Below, piece by piece: positions 32,720 through 43,533 of a DNA stretch of 64,000 nt (position 1 is the first letter of the stretch; the number at the start of each line of letters is the position of its first letter). A program made the position numbers and the translations under genes. Below the pieces are notes generated by a model, which saw only the letters and a list, made by a program, of their open reading frames with translations, was not told the DNA's origin and ran no database searches. This stretch comes from Toxorhynchites rutilus septentrionalis. Its lineage: Eukaryota > Arthropoda > Insecta > Diptera > Culicidae. The DNA lies in assembly GCF_029784135.1 (NCBI RefSeq), contig NC_073745.1, positions 50,398,285 to 50,462,284 of the forward strand, read 5' to 3'.

Positions 32720-33776
32720 GGCCATCCACCTACGGCAAAATTTAAAGGCAGTTTAAGACAACGCGTATGGTGGCCTGGCATGTCGAAGGATGCGGAGGCA
32801 TGGGCGAATTCATGTGCGGTGTGCGTACCCAACGGAAGACCCGAAAGGCCTACTCCCATGGCAAGAGTTTTCACCCCCGCTTCGGTGTGGGAGACGGTCG
32901 CCGTAGACTTCAACGGGCCCTATTCGAAGTTCAATAATGTCTCAATCCTGGTAATAGTGGGCTACCGGTCCAGATATCTGATTGCTAAACCGATTAGATC
33001 CACAAATTTTGAGCATACAAGATCCGTTTTGGATAAAGTTTTCGACAGAAAAGGTTACCCGAAACACATAAAAATCGGACAACGGTCCTCCTTTTAACGG
33101 GACGGATATAAAGAATATCCCACACCACTGTACCCACAACAAAACGGCCAGGCAGAGAGCTGCATGAAGCTGATAAATAAAGCGATGACTGCGGCGGCTT
33201 CAAATGGGACAAATTGTAAAACTGAACTGAAAGCGGCGATCCATGCCTACAACGCTGCTGCACACTCCGTCACAGGGATACCACCAGATGAGGTAATGAC
33301 GGGAAGAAGAATAAAGCGTGGACTGCCTCTCCTCTGTCGCGGAAAAGCTACGTTCGACGGTAACCTACTGAATTCAAGAGATCGAGAGTCCAAAATACAA
33401 GCAAACCGACGATAGGACACTAAACGTGGTGCGCGTATGTGCCGGGTTGGACCAGGAGACACAGTATCTGTGGAACGTCATGTTCGTGCGAAAGCAGAGT
33501 CTCGATTTGATCCCCGAAAGTACACAGTAATGAAAGAACGAAATGGTATACTTGTCTTATGTGACGAAAACGGACAAATTTTTAACAGACACGTATCACA
33601 GACAAAAAAGGTAAGCGATTGGAGGAAGTCAGAAGTAGTGATGAGCACAGCTGACGGTAATGGTAGAGAATCTACTAAAAAACAGTCCCCAGTACAAAGA
33701 TCCACATTGCAATCAGACAGAATTCACCTGGAGAACTACGTTCATAGTGTAGAAGAGGAAACGATCAGACTGAATT
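32720..33776 (+). pseudogene. Gypsy-type integrase, frame-broken
   Basis: Begins within the zinc-binding region (SLRQRVWWPGMSKDAEAW, then SCAVC). The first His is lost to a stop near 32722. The core shows VAVDFNGPYSK (first D), SDNGPPF after a frameshift near 33078 (second D), and PQQNGQAESCM in a third frame (E). AYNAAAHSVTGIPPDEVMTG and the C-terminal GDTVSVERHV...IFNRHVSQTKKV follow. At least two frameshifts and a stop near 33414 inactivate it. Confidence 0.8.
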
Positions 33777-33887
33777 GAATTAATCAAAGAAATCCTATGG
33801 ATAATAAAAATAAATCCTATGGAAAAGGAAAATATTTGTTCGATTTTGTTTATTACAAGGTATTTTTTTTTGTTCTATCTTCTCTTT

Positions 33888-33902
33888 GGAGAGAGGGGGA
33901 GA
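33888..33902 (+). promoter_or_regulatory. Polypurine tract
   Basis: GGAGAGAGGGGGAGA lies directly before the right LTR, as expected for the plus-strand primer. Confidence 0.75.
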
Positions 33903-34142
33903 TGTGTGGATGCTTGAATGTATGCTGGTAGCACTGCAGGGTACCGATAGCTTTATGGCATCCGCCCCAGCATATACACCCCTGTTATGGCATCTCCCCT
34001 GGCAACGCATCAACAAACGATTGCGGTCGTGCGACACCAAGCTCCGTGATCGTCCCCTTTGGCTTTCAAGCATTAGCCCAGGTAAGACGTGATTCGCAAC
34101 AAAGGAGCAAAATGGTGGATTCCCGGGCTGGCGAATTACACA
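33903..34142 (+). repeat. 3' LTR
   Basis: 240 bases, TG...CA ends, followed directly by the target duplication AGTTT. Confidence 0.9.
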
Positions 34143-34147
34143 AGTTT

Positions 34148-35967
34148 AAGGCTGGCCCTAAAGTTGAAGTTTTTGCCATTAAGAGAATTTTGCAAGGATC
34201 TTCTAATCGTTTATATATATTTCTCAAAAATAGCATCACCACATTGATTCACTGAGAAATCAATATTCAAATTTACTTTCTATTATTCATCAAATGAGAA
34301 AAGAATATAAGCAGTGAATGAATTGTTGAATGTTTTTTAATTTTAATATTATTTGAATCAATTTGATATTTGATAAAATATATTTACTATAGTTTCACCA
34401 TTAAAGTTGATTCTACTTTAAGTGGGTATTCTAGTGTAGGGACACAAATTTCGGGCGTTTTTTCAAACTCCTCAAAAATAAAACGAATAATATTTTTACT
34501 ATTCATCATATCATTATTTGTTCATCTATCTTTTGACAATAAAACAAAATTGAATTGATAAAAAATAATTAAAATATAGAACAGTTACAAACTGATGAAG
34601 TGAAGGAGTTAAAAAGGGGGTACCATGGCGTACACGATTCAAGCCCTTATGGTTACCTGAAACAAAAAAATCGAAAAGATTCTGAATGGGTAAAGATGCC
34701 GCTATCGCATGAACCTCGGACAAGTCGAAAACATATTTTTTGGCAAACAAAATCCAGTTGAAAACGTTTCTTCTTACGTTTCCCGATTTTTTAAAAACAG
34801 TAAAACTCAAAAAAATATTATTTTTTTAAAGATTCATGCGATAGAGAGATGCCTAAAGATTGTATCCATATGAATTCGACATGAATCGGTTCAGTAGAAC
34901 TTGAGATATCGTGTACGCCAGTTTGAAAAAACTAGTTTCGAGAAAAACGCGTTTGAAGTTCATTTTTATGGCCGTACTAGGTTAGATATCGCATCACTAA
35001 ATCAATTTTGATTTTTTTAAAGTTTCTAGACTAGAATACTGCCTTAATGACGATCAAATGTTATAAAAAATCTTACTATTTTGACTTTGTATTTATGAAG
35101 TTTCTCTTGACTAAGCCTCGAAATATTTGTGCGTAGTGAAAATAATTCGGGACTTTCACTATGGAAAAAGCTGATTCAGTCGATCTGCAACGATCATATT
35201 ATACGAAGTATTGATACATAAGATTGGTAAAGCTTTGTATCAGGAGAAAAACTATGACAGGGAACCCAGTACAGTTTTTACGGATAATTTTCAGTCTTAT
35301 AAAATAAAAAGTACGAAAATCAGGAGAAATCAGGATCATTTCTGAAAAATCATGGAAAGTTGGGTGTTTGTCAGGATGTCAGGGAACGTACCAAAAAGTC
35401 TGGGAAATCCTGAAAAATCAGGATGGTTGGCATCTCTCACTGTAACCAGTTGCACATAGGATCACTGAACCTGATGTTGACATCAATTTCAGACGAATCG
35501 TTCTATTTTAGAACTGGCGCCAAAATCAAGAATCGGCTTAGACTAAATGACAGATGTATCGTACGATTGGCTTTTATGTGATCATTGTCAGCTGAGTTCT
35601 GGACGGTATTGTTTTGGGCGGTTGTTGAATTTCTAATAATGGTTCTCTGATCAATTTATATGATAAAACGACTGCCTGACCGCACAAGATGAATGCCCTG
35701 TGGCTGTGGACCTCATGCTGAGGAACAAAACAAAATGCTTTGATGTTTGAATAGAAAAATGAAATCTGTATTTTCTGTTTGAAGAGAATACGGCATTCAT
35801 TCAGAATAAGCAGATAAATCGAAAACAAACTTTTTATTTTTCAAAGTTCGATTCGGCAAAGATCGATTCTTTGGTACCGATTTAATCACTGGAGCAAACC
35901 CTACGTCCTTTGCAAAATCAATTCGACAAGATCGATCTTTTTATAAAGATCGCCCAATCCTAAATAC
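34148..35967. other. Stretch without a recognised gene
   Basis: AT-rich sequence. Contains the inverted relative of the window start (about 35311-35440). It also has a GATCGATCTT...GATCGCCCAATCCTA segment (about 35840-35965) shared with 16695-16760 and 17800-17897. No coding region is supported. Confidence 0.4.
35311..35440. repeat. Dispersed repeat, inverted relative of 1-120
   Basis: GGAAATCCTGAAAAATCAGG followed by ATGGTTGGCAT is the reverse complement of the first bases of the window, with few changes. Confidence 0.6.
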
Positions 35968-36180
35968 ACTGGAGAAAAACTTTAGTAAATGCAGCTACCA
36001 AATCTTTAGTAGTTGAAACATTGGTAAAATGTGCACATTTTTTGTACATATTACCAATCTTCGGTAAAACTGATGTCAGATGCAAAGTACATTCCTACCA
36101 AAGATTCGTATATTTTACTACATAGCATTTGTAACCTTGTGTGTTTTCATGCCTAGCAAATGTGTGTGCAGTCGCCTTTT
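35968..36180. repeat. Left half of a TTTAGTAAAT-type MITE
   Basis: CACTGGAGAAAAACTTTAG, then ACCAAATCTTTAGTAGTTG and TTTTTTGTACATATT match the left half of the repeat at 46478-46887. The right-half counterpart appears at 44476-44573, so the two may be parts of one element split by later insertions. Confidence 0.5.
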
Positions 36181-36249
36181 TTCTACTAGAAGCGAAGCGA
36201 TTTGGAGGTAAACGTTTTGTTTTTGCTCTGATTCACTATATCTAAATAC

Positions 36250-38268
36250 CCCCAGGGCTCATGTTTAAGCCCCCTTTTGTACAACTTCTATGTAAGCGAC
36301 ATCGACAATTGCCTTACACAAAATTGCAGCCTAAGACAACTTGCAGATGATGGAGTGGTGTCTGTGGTAGGATCAAACGAATCCGACCTGCAAGGACCCT
36401 TACAAGATACTTTGAACAATTTTTCAACCTGGGCCATTGGGCTAGGGATCGAATTCTCCACGGAGAAAACAGAGATGGTGGTTTTTTCTAGGAAGCATAG
36501 ACCAGCAAAACCAAAGCTTCAACTTTTGGGTAAACCGATCACTCATGCTATGTCATTCAAGTATCTTGGGGTCTGGTTCGACTCCAAATGTACTTGGGTA
36601 GCCCATATTAGGTATCTGAGTAAAAAATGCCAACAAAGAATAAACTTTCTCCGTACAATTACCGGCACCTGGTGGGGAGCCCACCCAGAAGATCTTATAA
36701 TGTTGTATCGAACAACTATTCTCTCAGTGATGGAGTATGGCAGTTTCTGTTTTCAATCAGCTGCCAAAACACACCTCATTAAACTCGAGCGAATTCAGTA
36801 TCTTTGTCTCCGTATCGCGTTGGGATGTATGCCCTCAACGCATACCATGAGTCTCGAGGTTTTGGCAGGCCTACTCCCACTAAAAGATCGCTTCAAATTA
36901 TTATCTCTTCGGTTCTTCATCCGGTGTAAGGTCATGAACCTATTGGTGATCGGAAATTTTGAGCAGCTGATCGAGCTAAATTTTCACTCCGGATTCATGA
37001 GTTCATATCATGAATTCATCTCCATGCAGGTTGATCCTTCTTCGTATATTCCCAACCGTGTTTGTTTCCCTGACTACATCAATTCCTCTGTGCATTTTGA
37101 TCTGTCCATGAAGCAAGATATCCATGGATATTCAGATTACCAACGATCGAGGATCGCTCCAACGATCTTCGATGAAAAGTATGGGGGTATCAATTGTGAT
37201 AATATGTACTTTACTGATGGGTCCACTATAAACGAGTCCACAGGATTTGGAGTGTTCAACGAATTTTTTAGCACCTCACACAGTCTTCAGAATCCTTGCT
37301 CAGTGTATATTGCTGAATTGGCAGCAATTCATTGGGCGCTGGACAGCGTCGCCTCACGACCTGTTGAACACTATTACATTGTAACGGATAGTCTTAGCTC
37401 TGTCGAAGCTATCCGTTCAGTGAGGCCGGAAAAGCACTCGCCGTACTTCCTTGAGAGAATACGAGAAATTTTGAGTGCTTTATCCAGACGCTGTTATGTC
37501 ATTACCTTTATCTGGGTCCCTTGGAATGGAATGAAGATGAATTGGGCCGGTGTTTTCACTTGATTATCCCTAAGGTTAGCCTCAAACCGTGGTTCAAAAG
37601 TCTAGACTTGAGTCGGGACTTTATTCGCACCTTCTCCCGACTCATGTCCAATCACTGTTCGTTAGATGCACTACTCTTTCGTTTCAATCTTGCCAGCAGC
37701 AATCTCTGCGTTTGTGGCCAAGGTTATCACGACATCGAGCACATTGTTTGGTCGTGCGAGGTGTATCTGGTCGCCAGATCGAATTTAGAAAACTCCCTTC
37801 GGGCCCGAGGAAGACAGCCCAATGTGCCGGTGAGAGATGTGTTGGCTCGGTTAGACCTTGATTACATGTCCCATATATATGTTTTCCTTAAAGCTATAGA
37901 TCTTCGTGTGTGATTGTCCCTACATCCTTATACCCTCCTTTCCTTCCTTTGCGGGTAATTCGTCCCCTTGCTATAAATAGTAGGATAAGTTGAAATGTAA
38001 ATACACTATAGATATACGAATAGATTTATGAAATGAGTGTTCATCAACATTGTTACAATTTCCTTATATCCCATCCTTCTCCTAAAAATATGTCACCCTC
38101 CTAAACTCGAGTACACCGCGAGTAATCGGTTTTCCACCTTACTAACCATAGGTGTAAGAAAATTGTTTATATATATATATATATAGTTTTAAAATTATAT
38201 TTAAGAATTCGGTTCCCTTAAACTTAAGTAACTGAGCCTGTAAAAATAAACGAATTAATAAAAAAAAA
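36250..38268 (+). mobile_element. 5'-truncated LINE of the I/Loa type
   Basis: Begins within the reverse transcriptase domain, contains RNase H and a zinc knuckle, has a 3' untranslated region with an (AT)n tract near 38168, and ends in an A run at 38259-38268. The arrangement RT then RNase H is found in the I, Loa and R1-related groups. The 5' truncation is typical of target-primed insertion. Confidence 0.75.
36253..37913 (+). pseudogene. LINE reverse transcriptase-RNase H, frame-broken
   Basis: Opens at QGSCLSPLLYNFYVSDID, the segment before the catalytic box, which reads LADDGVV instead of YADD. KYLGVWFDSKCTWVAHI marks the thumb. RNase H follows with MYFTDGSTI (first Asp), ELAAIHWALDSV (Glu) and YYIVTDSLSSVEAI (second Asp). 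The last RNase H motif at WVPWNG is shortened and the frame shifts near 37530. The second frame carries a CVCGQGYHDIEHIVWSC zinc knuckle and stops at 37913. It has lost the endonuclease and the RT fingers. Confidence 0.8.
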
Positions 38269-38336
38269 CTATATCTAAATATCTTTTTTCAGCTTCTAAG
38301 CGTAGATAACAATTTATTTACATATTATATGGCACG

Positions 38337-38580
38337 TTGGAGCAGCGTAACAGTAACGAAAATCAACGAGTGGAAAAACTAAAATTAATCAACAAAAATA
38401 AAGTCCGTGCTCCGCTTGTTCGTAAGGATTTCACCAACAGCACTTCCTCGCGATCGAATTTTTCAGGTAAACAGGTTCATGATACAATTATAAACAAGCC
38501 TTTTTTGCTAAAATCCGCCACTTCTTCATTTCTACAGAAGTACTCTAGCGAAAACACCACACAAGGGAGTACCGAAAGAC
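38337..38580 (+). other. Possible host exon abutting a family A insertion
   Basis: An open frame reads EQRNSNENQRVEKLKLINKN then VRKDFTNSTSSRSNFS, and continues to 38580. It then runs into the family A terminus at 38587. A GTAAAC donor is available at 38467. The mix of residues looks like a disordered protein region. I do not recognise it. It could belong to the same gene as the duplicated exon at 43263 and 44206. Confidence 0.3.
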
Positions 38581-38707
38581 AAAAAAGACGGGTGGGTAAT
38601 GTCGGGGACATAACCGGAGTGACGTAGGACTATACAAAGGGGACAGCTTTTGTTAAATATATATTTTAAATATATTGTTTTATTTTCTTCTACCTACCTA
38701 CCTATTT

Positions 38708-39600
38708 TGACGTGGGACTACGTCTAACCGGAATATATGGGGGGTACAATGAAAACATAAACACTGAACATGCAGGAAAAAATGCAAGATTTCGAATGCT
38801 TATAACTCGAACATTTTCTACTGGATCGGAAAGATGTTTGCATTGATAGGGAATATTTCTACGCATCTATCGCAATTAATAAAATGTCATTTTTCATTAG
38901 ATAAATAATTGAATAACTGTAAAATGTTAAGCGTTATCTAAACGCCCTAACTGCCTCGTTTTGATTGGCCCGATTTACGGTTTCCCCAACACAGACTTCA
39001 AAACCAAGCAGCGTAGGGGAAATCGGAATTGAAAATACATGAAAGTAGGGGGACTTTTGTTCTCTCCGAAATATGTTCCCTAACACAGACTTCAAAACCA
39101 AGCAGCATTGGCGAAATCGACATTGCAAATACATGAAAGTAGGGGCAGCTTTTGTTCCCACCGAAATGCGTTTCCCTAACGCAGACTTCAAGTCCAAGGA
39201 GCGTGGGAAAGTTAGCATTGCAAATACATGCAATTCGGGGGCATTTTTGTTCCGACTGAAATGTGTTTCCCTACCACAGACTTCAAATCCATGGAGCGAG
39301 GGAAAATTGGCATTGCTAATACATGCAAGTCGAGGGCAATTTATTCCGACTAAAATATGTTTCCCCAACACAGGCTTCATAAACAAGGTGTCCAGGGAAA
39401 TTGGGATTGCAAATTCATGCAGGTCGGGAGTATTTTTGTTCCGACTGAAATCTGATTACCTATAAAGACTTCTAAACCAAGGTGTCTGGGGAAATCGCCA
39501 TTGCAAATACATGCAAACTGCAATCAATACATACAAATGGTTACTAAGCTAAGATAGTCCCACGTCAACCTTGCGGTTATATCATAGATATAACCCACCC
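38708..39600 (+). mobile_element. Family B element nested in family A
   Basis: Starts TTGACGTGGGACTACGTC and ends GTCCCACGTCAACC...ATATAACCCACCC. It interrupts the family A phrase TTCTTCTCCTACGTGAATACC seen intact at 15500-15530. Contains a tandem array (38985-39520) and no gene. Confidence 0.7.
38985..39520 (+). repeat. Tandem array of about 94 bases, six units
   Basis: Each unit has TTCCC(T/C)AACACAGACTTCAA, then GGGGAAAT(C/T)G and TTGCAAATACATG, then TTTTTGTTCCGACTGAAAT. Units are spaced near 38985, 39078, 39170, 39266, 39360 and 39455. Inverted relative of 4327-4760. Confidence 0.75.
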
Positions 39601-39674
39601 ATTTTTTTTGAATACCTACCTATCTACCTGAAAAATGGATTAGTTTACTGTTTACTCTTTATGAATATGTTGAT

Positions 39675-39690
39675 GGTTCTGAGAAGAACC
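39675..39690 (-). terminator. Histone-type 3' stem-loop
   Basis: On the minus strand GGTTCT-TCTC-AGAACC: a perfect six-base stem. The loop has changed from TTTC to TCTC. Confidence 0.55.
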
Positions 39691-39924
39691 TTTGGTGTTG
39701 TGTTTTTGTTATCACTCGATATTCCCATCTTGTTCGGTTAAACCTTCCTGTTTAGCTATTGCGTTTGCCACTCGCCACAGCTTTCACAGTTGGAAAATTT
39801 CTTCCCATCCAGCTTGTGACATGTTGTTCAGTAAATTACATTTAATGCGACGTGCCGGAGACTTTGCCACTCACTGAAACTAATTGTTGCCTTGATGAGC
39901 GCCGAACCGAAGCTGCTCTGTTCT

Positions 39925-40160
39925 TGATGCGGGTTTTCTGATTGTCGTGAGCAGCTTTGCAAGCCAACTCGAGCACTCCGACGGCCGAAACTCTATAATC
40001 GCTGTTAGGTATACTGGTGCTCCGGCACCAATCCGTTCGGCCTAGTTACCCTTGCGGAGCAATCAGTGAATGCGATCAACAGGGAACTGGAGACCTGCAC
40101 GGTTCGAGTGAGACTTTGCCTTTCCCTTAACTTGTCCTCCTTTGTTACGTCCACGATGCC
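39925..40160 (-). pseudogene. Histone H2A remnant, best-preserved fold region
   Basis: Minus-strand reading: [20 protein letters not shown], then H-stop-LLRKGN-stop, then AERIGAGAPVYLTAIIEF. After a frameshift it reads VLELACKAAHDNQKTRIK. This tracks canonical H2A from the tail through the third helix, with two stops and one shift. Unlike the other copies, it keeps the GRIHRLLRKGN region. The promoter side lies to the right, towards 40200. Confidence 0.88.
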
Positions 40161-40330
40161 GATGCCGTACAACCACACGGGTTTACGGTTTGAAAGAAAA
40201 TAAGATATTTTTTTGGGGTCCGCGTGTTTTATACTCTAGCGGTACACACTCACAGGATAGAGAAAAATCGGCAGATTCAGCCAGAGGGGCGAGTCCAACG
40301 AGACGATCGAATGAGCGTTAAAAGGAAGCG

Positions 40331-40389
40331 ATGGCAAAAAAATACATTCATTTCGAATTTTTCGCTCGTTGGATTCACATGCAGGCTAA
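40331..40389 (+). pseudogene. Possible histone H3 C-terminal remnant
   Basis: ATGGCAAAAAAATACATTCA and GCTCGTTGGATT resemble the DNA for MPKDIQLARRIRGERA at the end of H3. A TAA follows, and a histone stem-loop begins five bases later. The match is short and gapped, so H3 is only the most likely source. It is divergent from the H2A remnant at 39925-40160. Confidence 0.3.
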
Positions 40390-40393
40390 AAAG

Positions 40394-40409
40394 GGTCCTT
40401 TTCAGGATC
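40394..40409 (+). terminator. Histone-type 3' stem-loop
   Basis: GGTCCT-TTTC-AGGATC (one G-T wobble) followed by ACAAA fits the histone 3' processing consensus, on the opposite strand to the H2A remnants. Confidence 0.6.
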
Positions 40410-41214
40410 ACAAAATTATCTTCAATCTAAAGAGTTTATTGTTTTGTTATCACTCGATATCCCCATCTTGTTCGGCTAAACCTTTCTGTTTAGCGATTTG
40501 TTGCCACTCGCCACACCTTTCACAGTTGGAAAATTTCTTCCCATCCAGCTTTGTGACATGTTGTACAGTAAATTACATTCAATGCGACGTGCCGAAGCGC
40601 CACTCAGTGTCGCATTGGAGGCGATTTTAACCTGTAATTGAACATTTGCGATGACAGTGGTACAGTGTCGACTTTCAATGTGTGGTCATAATTTGGATCT
40701 CTATGTTTACAAAAATTTCCAACTAAATAAGTAAATTACTGTACTTTCAATCTGGAAACAATTTAAGAATTGGTGAAAATTGAATAATCAGGAAAGTCCC
40801 CAACTATCAATAAGCTCAGAACAAATGCCAAATTCACATACTCATCAGATCTTGGCAAACAAATTATGAAAAAATCAATTTGTGTTTTATTATTATTTTG
40901 AATAATGTTTTAGAAAGCATTGAACTGTATTTCCTAAACTCTTTTTTGGAAGGTTTAATGGCCCTGAAAAGCGCCTTGTTTTATGGAAAGGTTCCAATTT
41001 AGAAAACTTAGTACTCGTGGTTTTGAAAAAAACCATTTCGAACGCCCTCGATGCCGCCTTGTTCTGGATTTGCCACCAAAGCAGTTTGTATAAAGAACAA
41101 ACTTTTTTCTTCTGCTACCTGATTCCGTTTTGCGATTGCGTTTGCCACTCGCCACTCGCTGCAACTGCCTGTTGTCTTGATGTCCACCGAACCGAATGTG
41201 TCCTGTTCCGAATG

Positions 41215-41440
41215 CGGGTTTTCTTATCGTCGCGAGCAGCTTTGCCAGCTAACTCGATCACTTCGGCGGCCGAAACTATATAACGCCGGCTAGGTGGACT
41301 GGTGCACTGGTACTAACGCGCTCGGCCTAGCTACCCTTGCTGAACAATTGGCGGATACACCTACGGGGAACTGCACGATTCGAGTGGGACTTTGCCTTTC
41401 CCTTAACTTGTCCTCCTTTGTTACGTCCACGATGCCGATG
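41215..41440 (-). pseudogene. Histone H2A remnant
   Basis: Minus strand: [16 protein letters not shown], then a short deletion, QFPVG, a broken stretch, and AERVSTSAPVHLAG and the ELAGKAARDDKKTRI region. The start codon is lost. The 5' part (CGTGGACGTAACAAAGGAGG) is shared with the copy at 39925-40160, while the 3' part is shared with copies at 5848 and 42505, so it looks like a hybrid. Confidence 0.82.
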
Positions 41441-41606
41441 CCGTACAACCACACGGGTTTACGGTTTGAAAAAAAATAAGATATTTTTTTGGGGTCCGCG
41501 TGTTTTATACTCTAGCGGTACACACTCACAGGATAGAGACAAATCGGCAGACTCAGCCAGAGGGGCGAGTCCAACGAGACGAACGAATGAGCGTTAAAAG
41601 GGAGCG

Positions 41607-41666
41607 ATGGCAAAAAAAATACATTCATTACGATTTGTTCGCTCGTTGGATTCACATGCAGGCTAA
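41607..41666 (+). pseudogene. Possible histone H3 C-terminal remnant, second copy
   Basis: Near-duplicate of 40331-40389, again ending in TAA a few bases before a stem-loop. Confidence 0.3.
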
Positions 41667-41670
41667 AAAG

Positions 41671-41686
41671 GGTCCTTTTCAGGATC
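41671..41686 (+). terminator. Histone-type 3' stem-loop
   Basis: GGTCCT-TTTC-AGGATC followed by ACAAA, identical to 40394-40409. Confidence 0.6.
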
Positions 41687-42504
41687 ACAAAATTATCTTC
41701 AATCTAAATAGTTTATTGTTTTGTTATCACTCGATATCCCCATCTTGTTCGGCTAAACCTTTCTGTTCAGCGATTGCATTTGCCACTAGCCACAGCTTTC
41801 ACAGTTGGAAAATTTCTTCCCATCCAGCTTGTGACATATTTTACAGTAAATTACATTCAATGGCACGTCGCATTACCACCACTCAGTATCGGATTGGAGG
41901 TAATTTTAAGCTGTAATTGAACATTTGCGATGACAGTGGTACAGTGTCGGCTTTCAATGAGGAGTCATAATTTGGACCCCGAACTCTATGTTTACAAAAA
42001 TGTCCAACTAAATATGTCGCATTACAGGTCCGTCCAATTAGCTAAATGTCGAGATAAGTGTAAATTACTGTACTTTCAATCTAGAAGCAATTTAAGAGTT
42101 GGTGAAAATCAATAAGCTCAGAACAACTGCCAAATTCACATACTCATCATATCCTGGCAAACAAATTATGAAAAAATCAATTTGTGTTTTATTTTTATTT
42201 TGGATATTGTTTTAGAAAGCATTGAATTATATTTCCTAAACTCTTTCTTGGAAGGTTTAATGGCCCTGAAAAGCGCCTTGTTTTATGGAATGGTTCCAAT
42301 TTAGAAAACTTAGTACTCGTGGTTTTGAAAAAAAAACCATTTCGAACGCCCTCGATGCCGCCTTGTTCTGGATTTACCACCAAAGCAGTTTGTATAAAGA
42401 ACAAACTTTTTTCTTCTGCTACCTGATGCCGTTTTGCGATTGCGTTTGCCACTCGCTGCAACTGCCTGTTGTCTTGATGTCCACCGAACCGAATGTGTTC
42501 TGTT

Positions 42505-42715
42505 CCGAATGCGGGTTTTCTTATCGTCGCGAGCAGCTCTGCCAGCAAACTCGATCACTTCGGCGGCCGAAACTATATAACGCCGGCTAGGTGGACTGGT
42601 GCACTGGTACTAACGCGCTCGGCCTAGCTACCCTTGCGGGGAACTCCAGACTAACACGGTTCGAGCGGGATTTTGCCTTTCCCTTCACTTTTCCTCCTTT
42701 ACCATGTCCAGACAT
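42505..42715 (-). pseudogene. Histone H2A remnant with intact tail
   Basis: Starts at the ATG at 42715: MSGHGKGGKVKGKAKSRSNR, then VSLEFP. This differs from the canonical H2A tail at one residue before position 21. The next 24 or so bases of the fold are deleted and the frame is lost. RKG, AERVSTSAPVHLAG and GRAARDDKKTRI follow in changing frames. The layout is the same as the copy at 5848-6060. Confidence 0.88.
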
Positions 42716-42783
42716 GGCTTCTTGGGTTGGTTTGTTGATGTGTTGTGATGCGAACCGATGTGGTGAACAGTTTGAATGAGAAT

Positions 42784-43533
42784 GATCGTTACGGCAGCGG
42801 AGCGGGGATTTTTAAGCTGACTGGCTGGCTCGAGAATTACGCATGTGTGAGACTGCGACCAATGTTTCGTTCATTTTTTTCTTTTTCCTTTCCAATCGTG
42901 CTTCATTCTATTTCGCTGCTGCTCTGGTTGCCCGTTTTGGTCGGTACGATTTGAGGAGCACAAAATGGACCAATCAAAAATGGGCACATAGTGCATTTTG
43001 ACAATGCTTGATATTTCACAATTATTCAATTATTTATCTCAAGAAAAATGAAATGTTATTCATTATGATAGATGCGTAGATATATTTCCTATCAATTGAT
43101 GCAAACACCTTTGCGATCTATTGATAAATGCTTGAGTTATAAGCGATCCAAATCTTGCATTTTTTCCTACTTGTTCAGTGCCTATATTTCCATTTCACCC
43201 CCTATATCTTCCGGTTAGACGTAGTCCTACGTCAAAATTATTTCACTATTTTAACCCCTCAGGAAGCGGCGTACAGCTGGGATGGAGAAATCTGACTCCG
43301 AGGAGATTTGCTAGACAACAGCTGGACAACAGTATAATTGCTTATGTGCAATTTGGAATTCGGATGTAAGTATTTTGTTTTCATTAAATATGAATTTGAA
43401 TCCGTGGACCAATAAATCTGTCATTATTAAACCGACGAATCGCTTTTGTTCGACCAATATTGATCCAATATCGGTATAACAAATCGTAATTTTTGCTTGA
43501 CATATTTGCCTACCAATTGTTTTTCGTAAAATG
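42784..43533 (+). repeat. Direct repeat of about 750 bases, copy 1
   Basis: Runs from GATCGTTACGGCAGCGGAGC to TTTTTCGTAAAATG. It is repeated at 43726-44476 with few differences. It contains the family A left end and a candidate exon (43263-43365). Confidence 0.85.
43263..43365 (+). CDS. Candidate internal exon, copy 1 (unrecognised gene)
   Basis: A 103-base open segment is preceded by TTTTAACCCCTCAG and followed by GTAAGT. It encodes SGVQLGWRNLTPRRFARQQL and then DNSIIAYVQFGIR. Incoming phase needs one base from the previous exon, and outgoing phase is 2. Strong splice sites and protein-like composition suggest a real exon, but I cannot assign a family and see no neighbouring exon with certainty. 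It is identical in the copy at 44206-44308. Confidence 0.4.

Larger units (their letters stand above)
31491..34142 (+). mobile_element. Gypsy-type LTR retrotransposon, internally deleted
   Basis: Two 240-base LTRs (31491-31730, 33903-34142) start TGTGTGG and end ACACA. They differ at only two positions by my comparison. A five-base target duplication AGTTT flanks them (31486-31490, 34143-34147). A primer-binding-like TGGCGATCCTGCCAGGA follows the left LTR, and a purine tract (33888-33902) precedes the right one. The 2172-base body has no gag, protease or reverse transcriptase. It holds a 35-base tandem array and a frame-broken integrase. The element is therefore non-autonomous but recently inserted. 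Confidence 0.9.
38587..43234 (-). mobile_element. Composite family A block with three H2A remnants
   Basis: Bounded by GACGGGTGGGTAATGTCGGG at 38587 and GGTTAGACGTAGTCCTACGTC ending near 43234, in the same orientation as copy 2. Inside are a nested family B element (38708-39600) and three H2A remnants (39925-40160, 41215-41440, 42505-42715). A module with promoter-like and stem-loop sequences is present twice (about 40110-40440 and 41398-41715), offset by about 1.28 kb. The block seems to have grown by tandem duplication of an internal unit. No transposase is present. Confidence 0.65.

Noticed and set aside
42895..43000. Protein-coding reading of the conserved TTCATTCTATTTCGCTGCTG stretch
   Set aside because: It is shared by every family A copy and is interrupted differently in each; better explained as non-coding element sequence.
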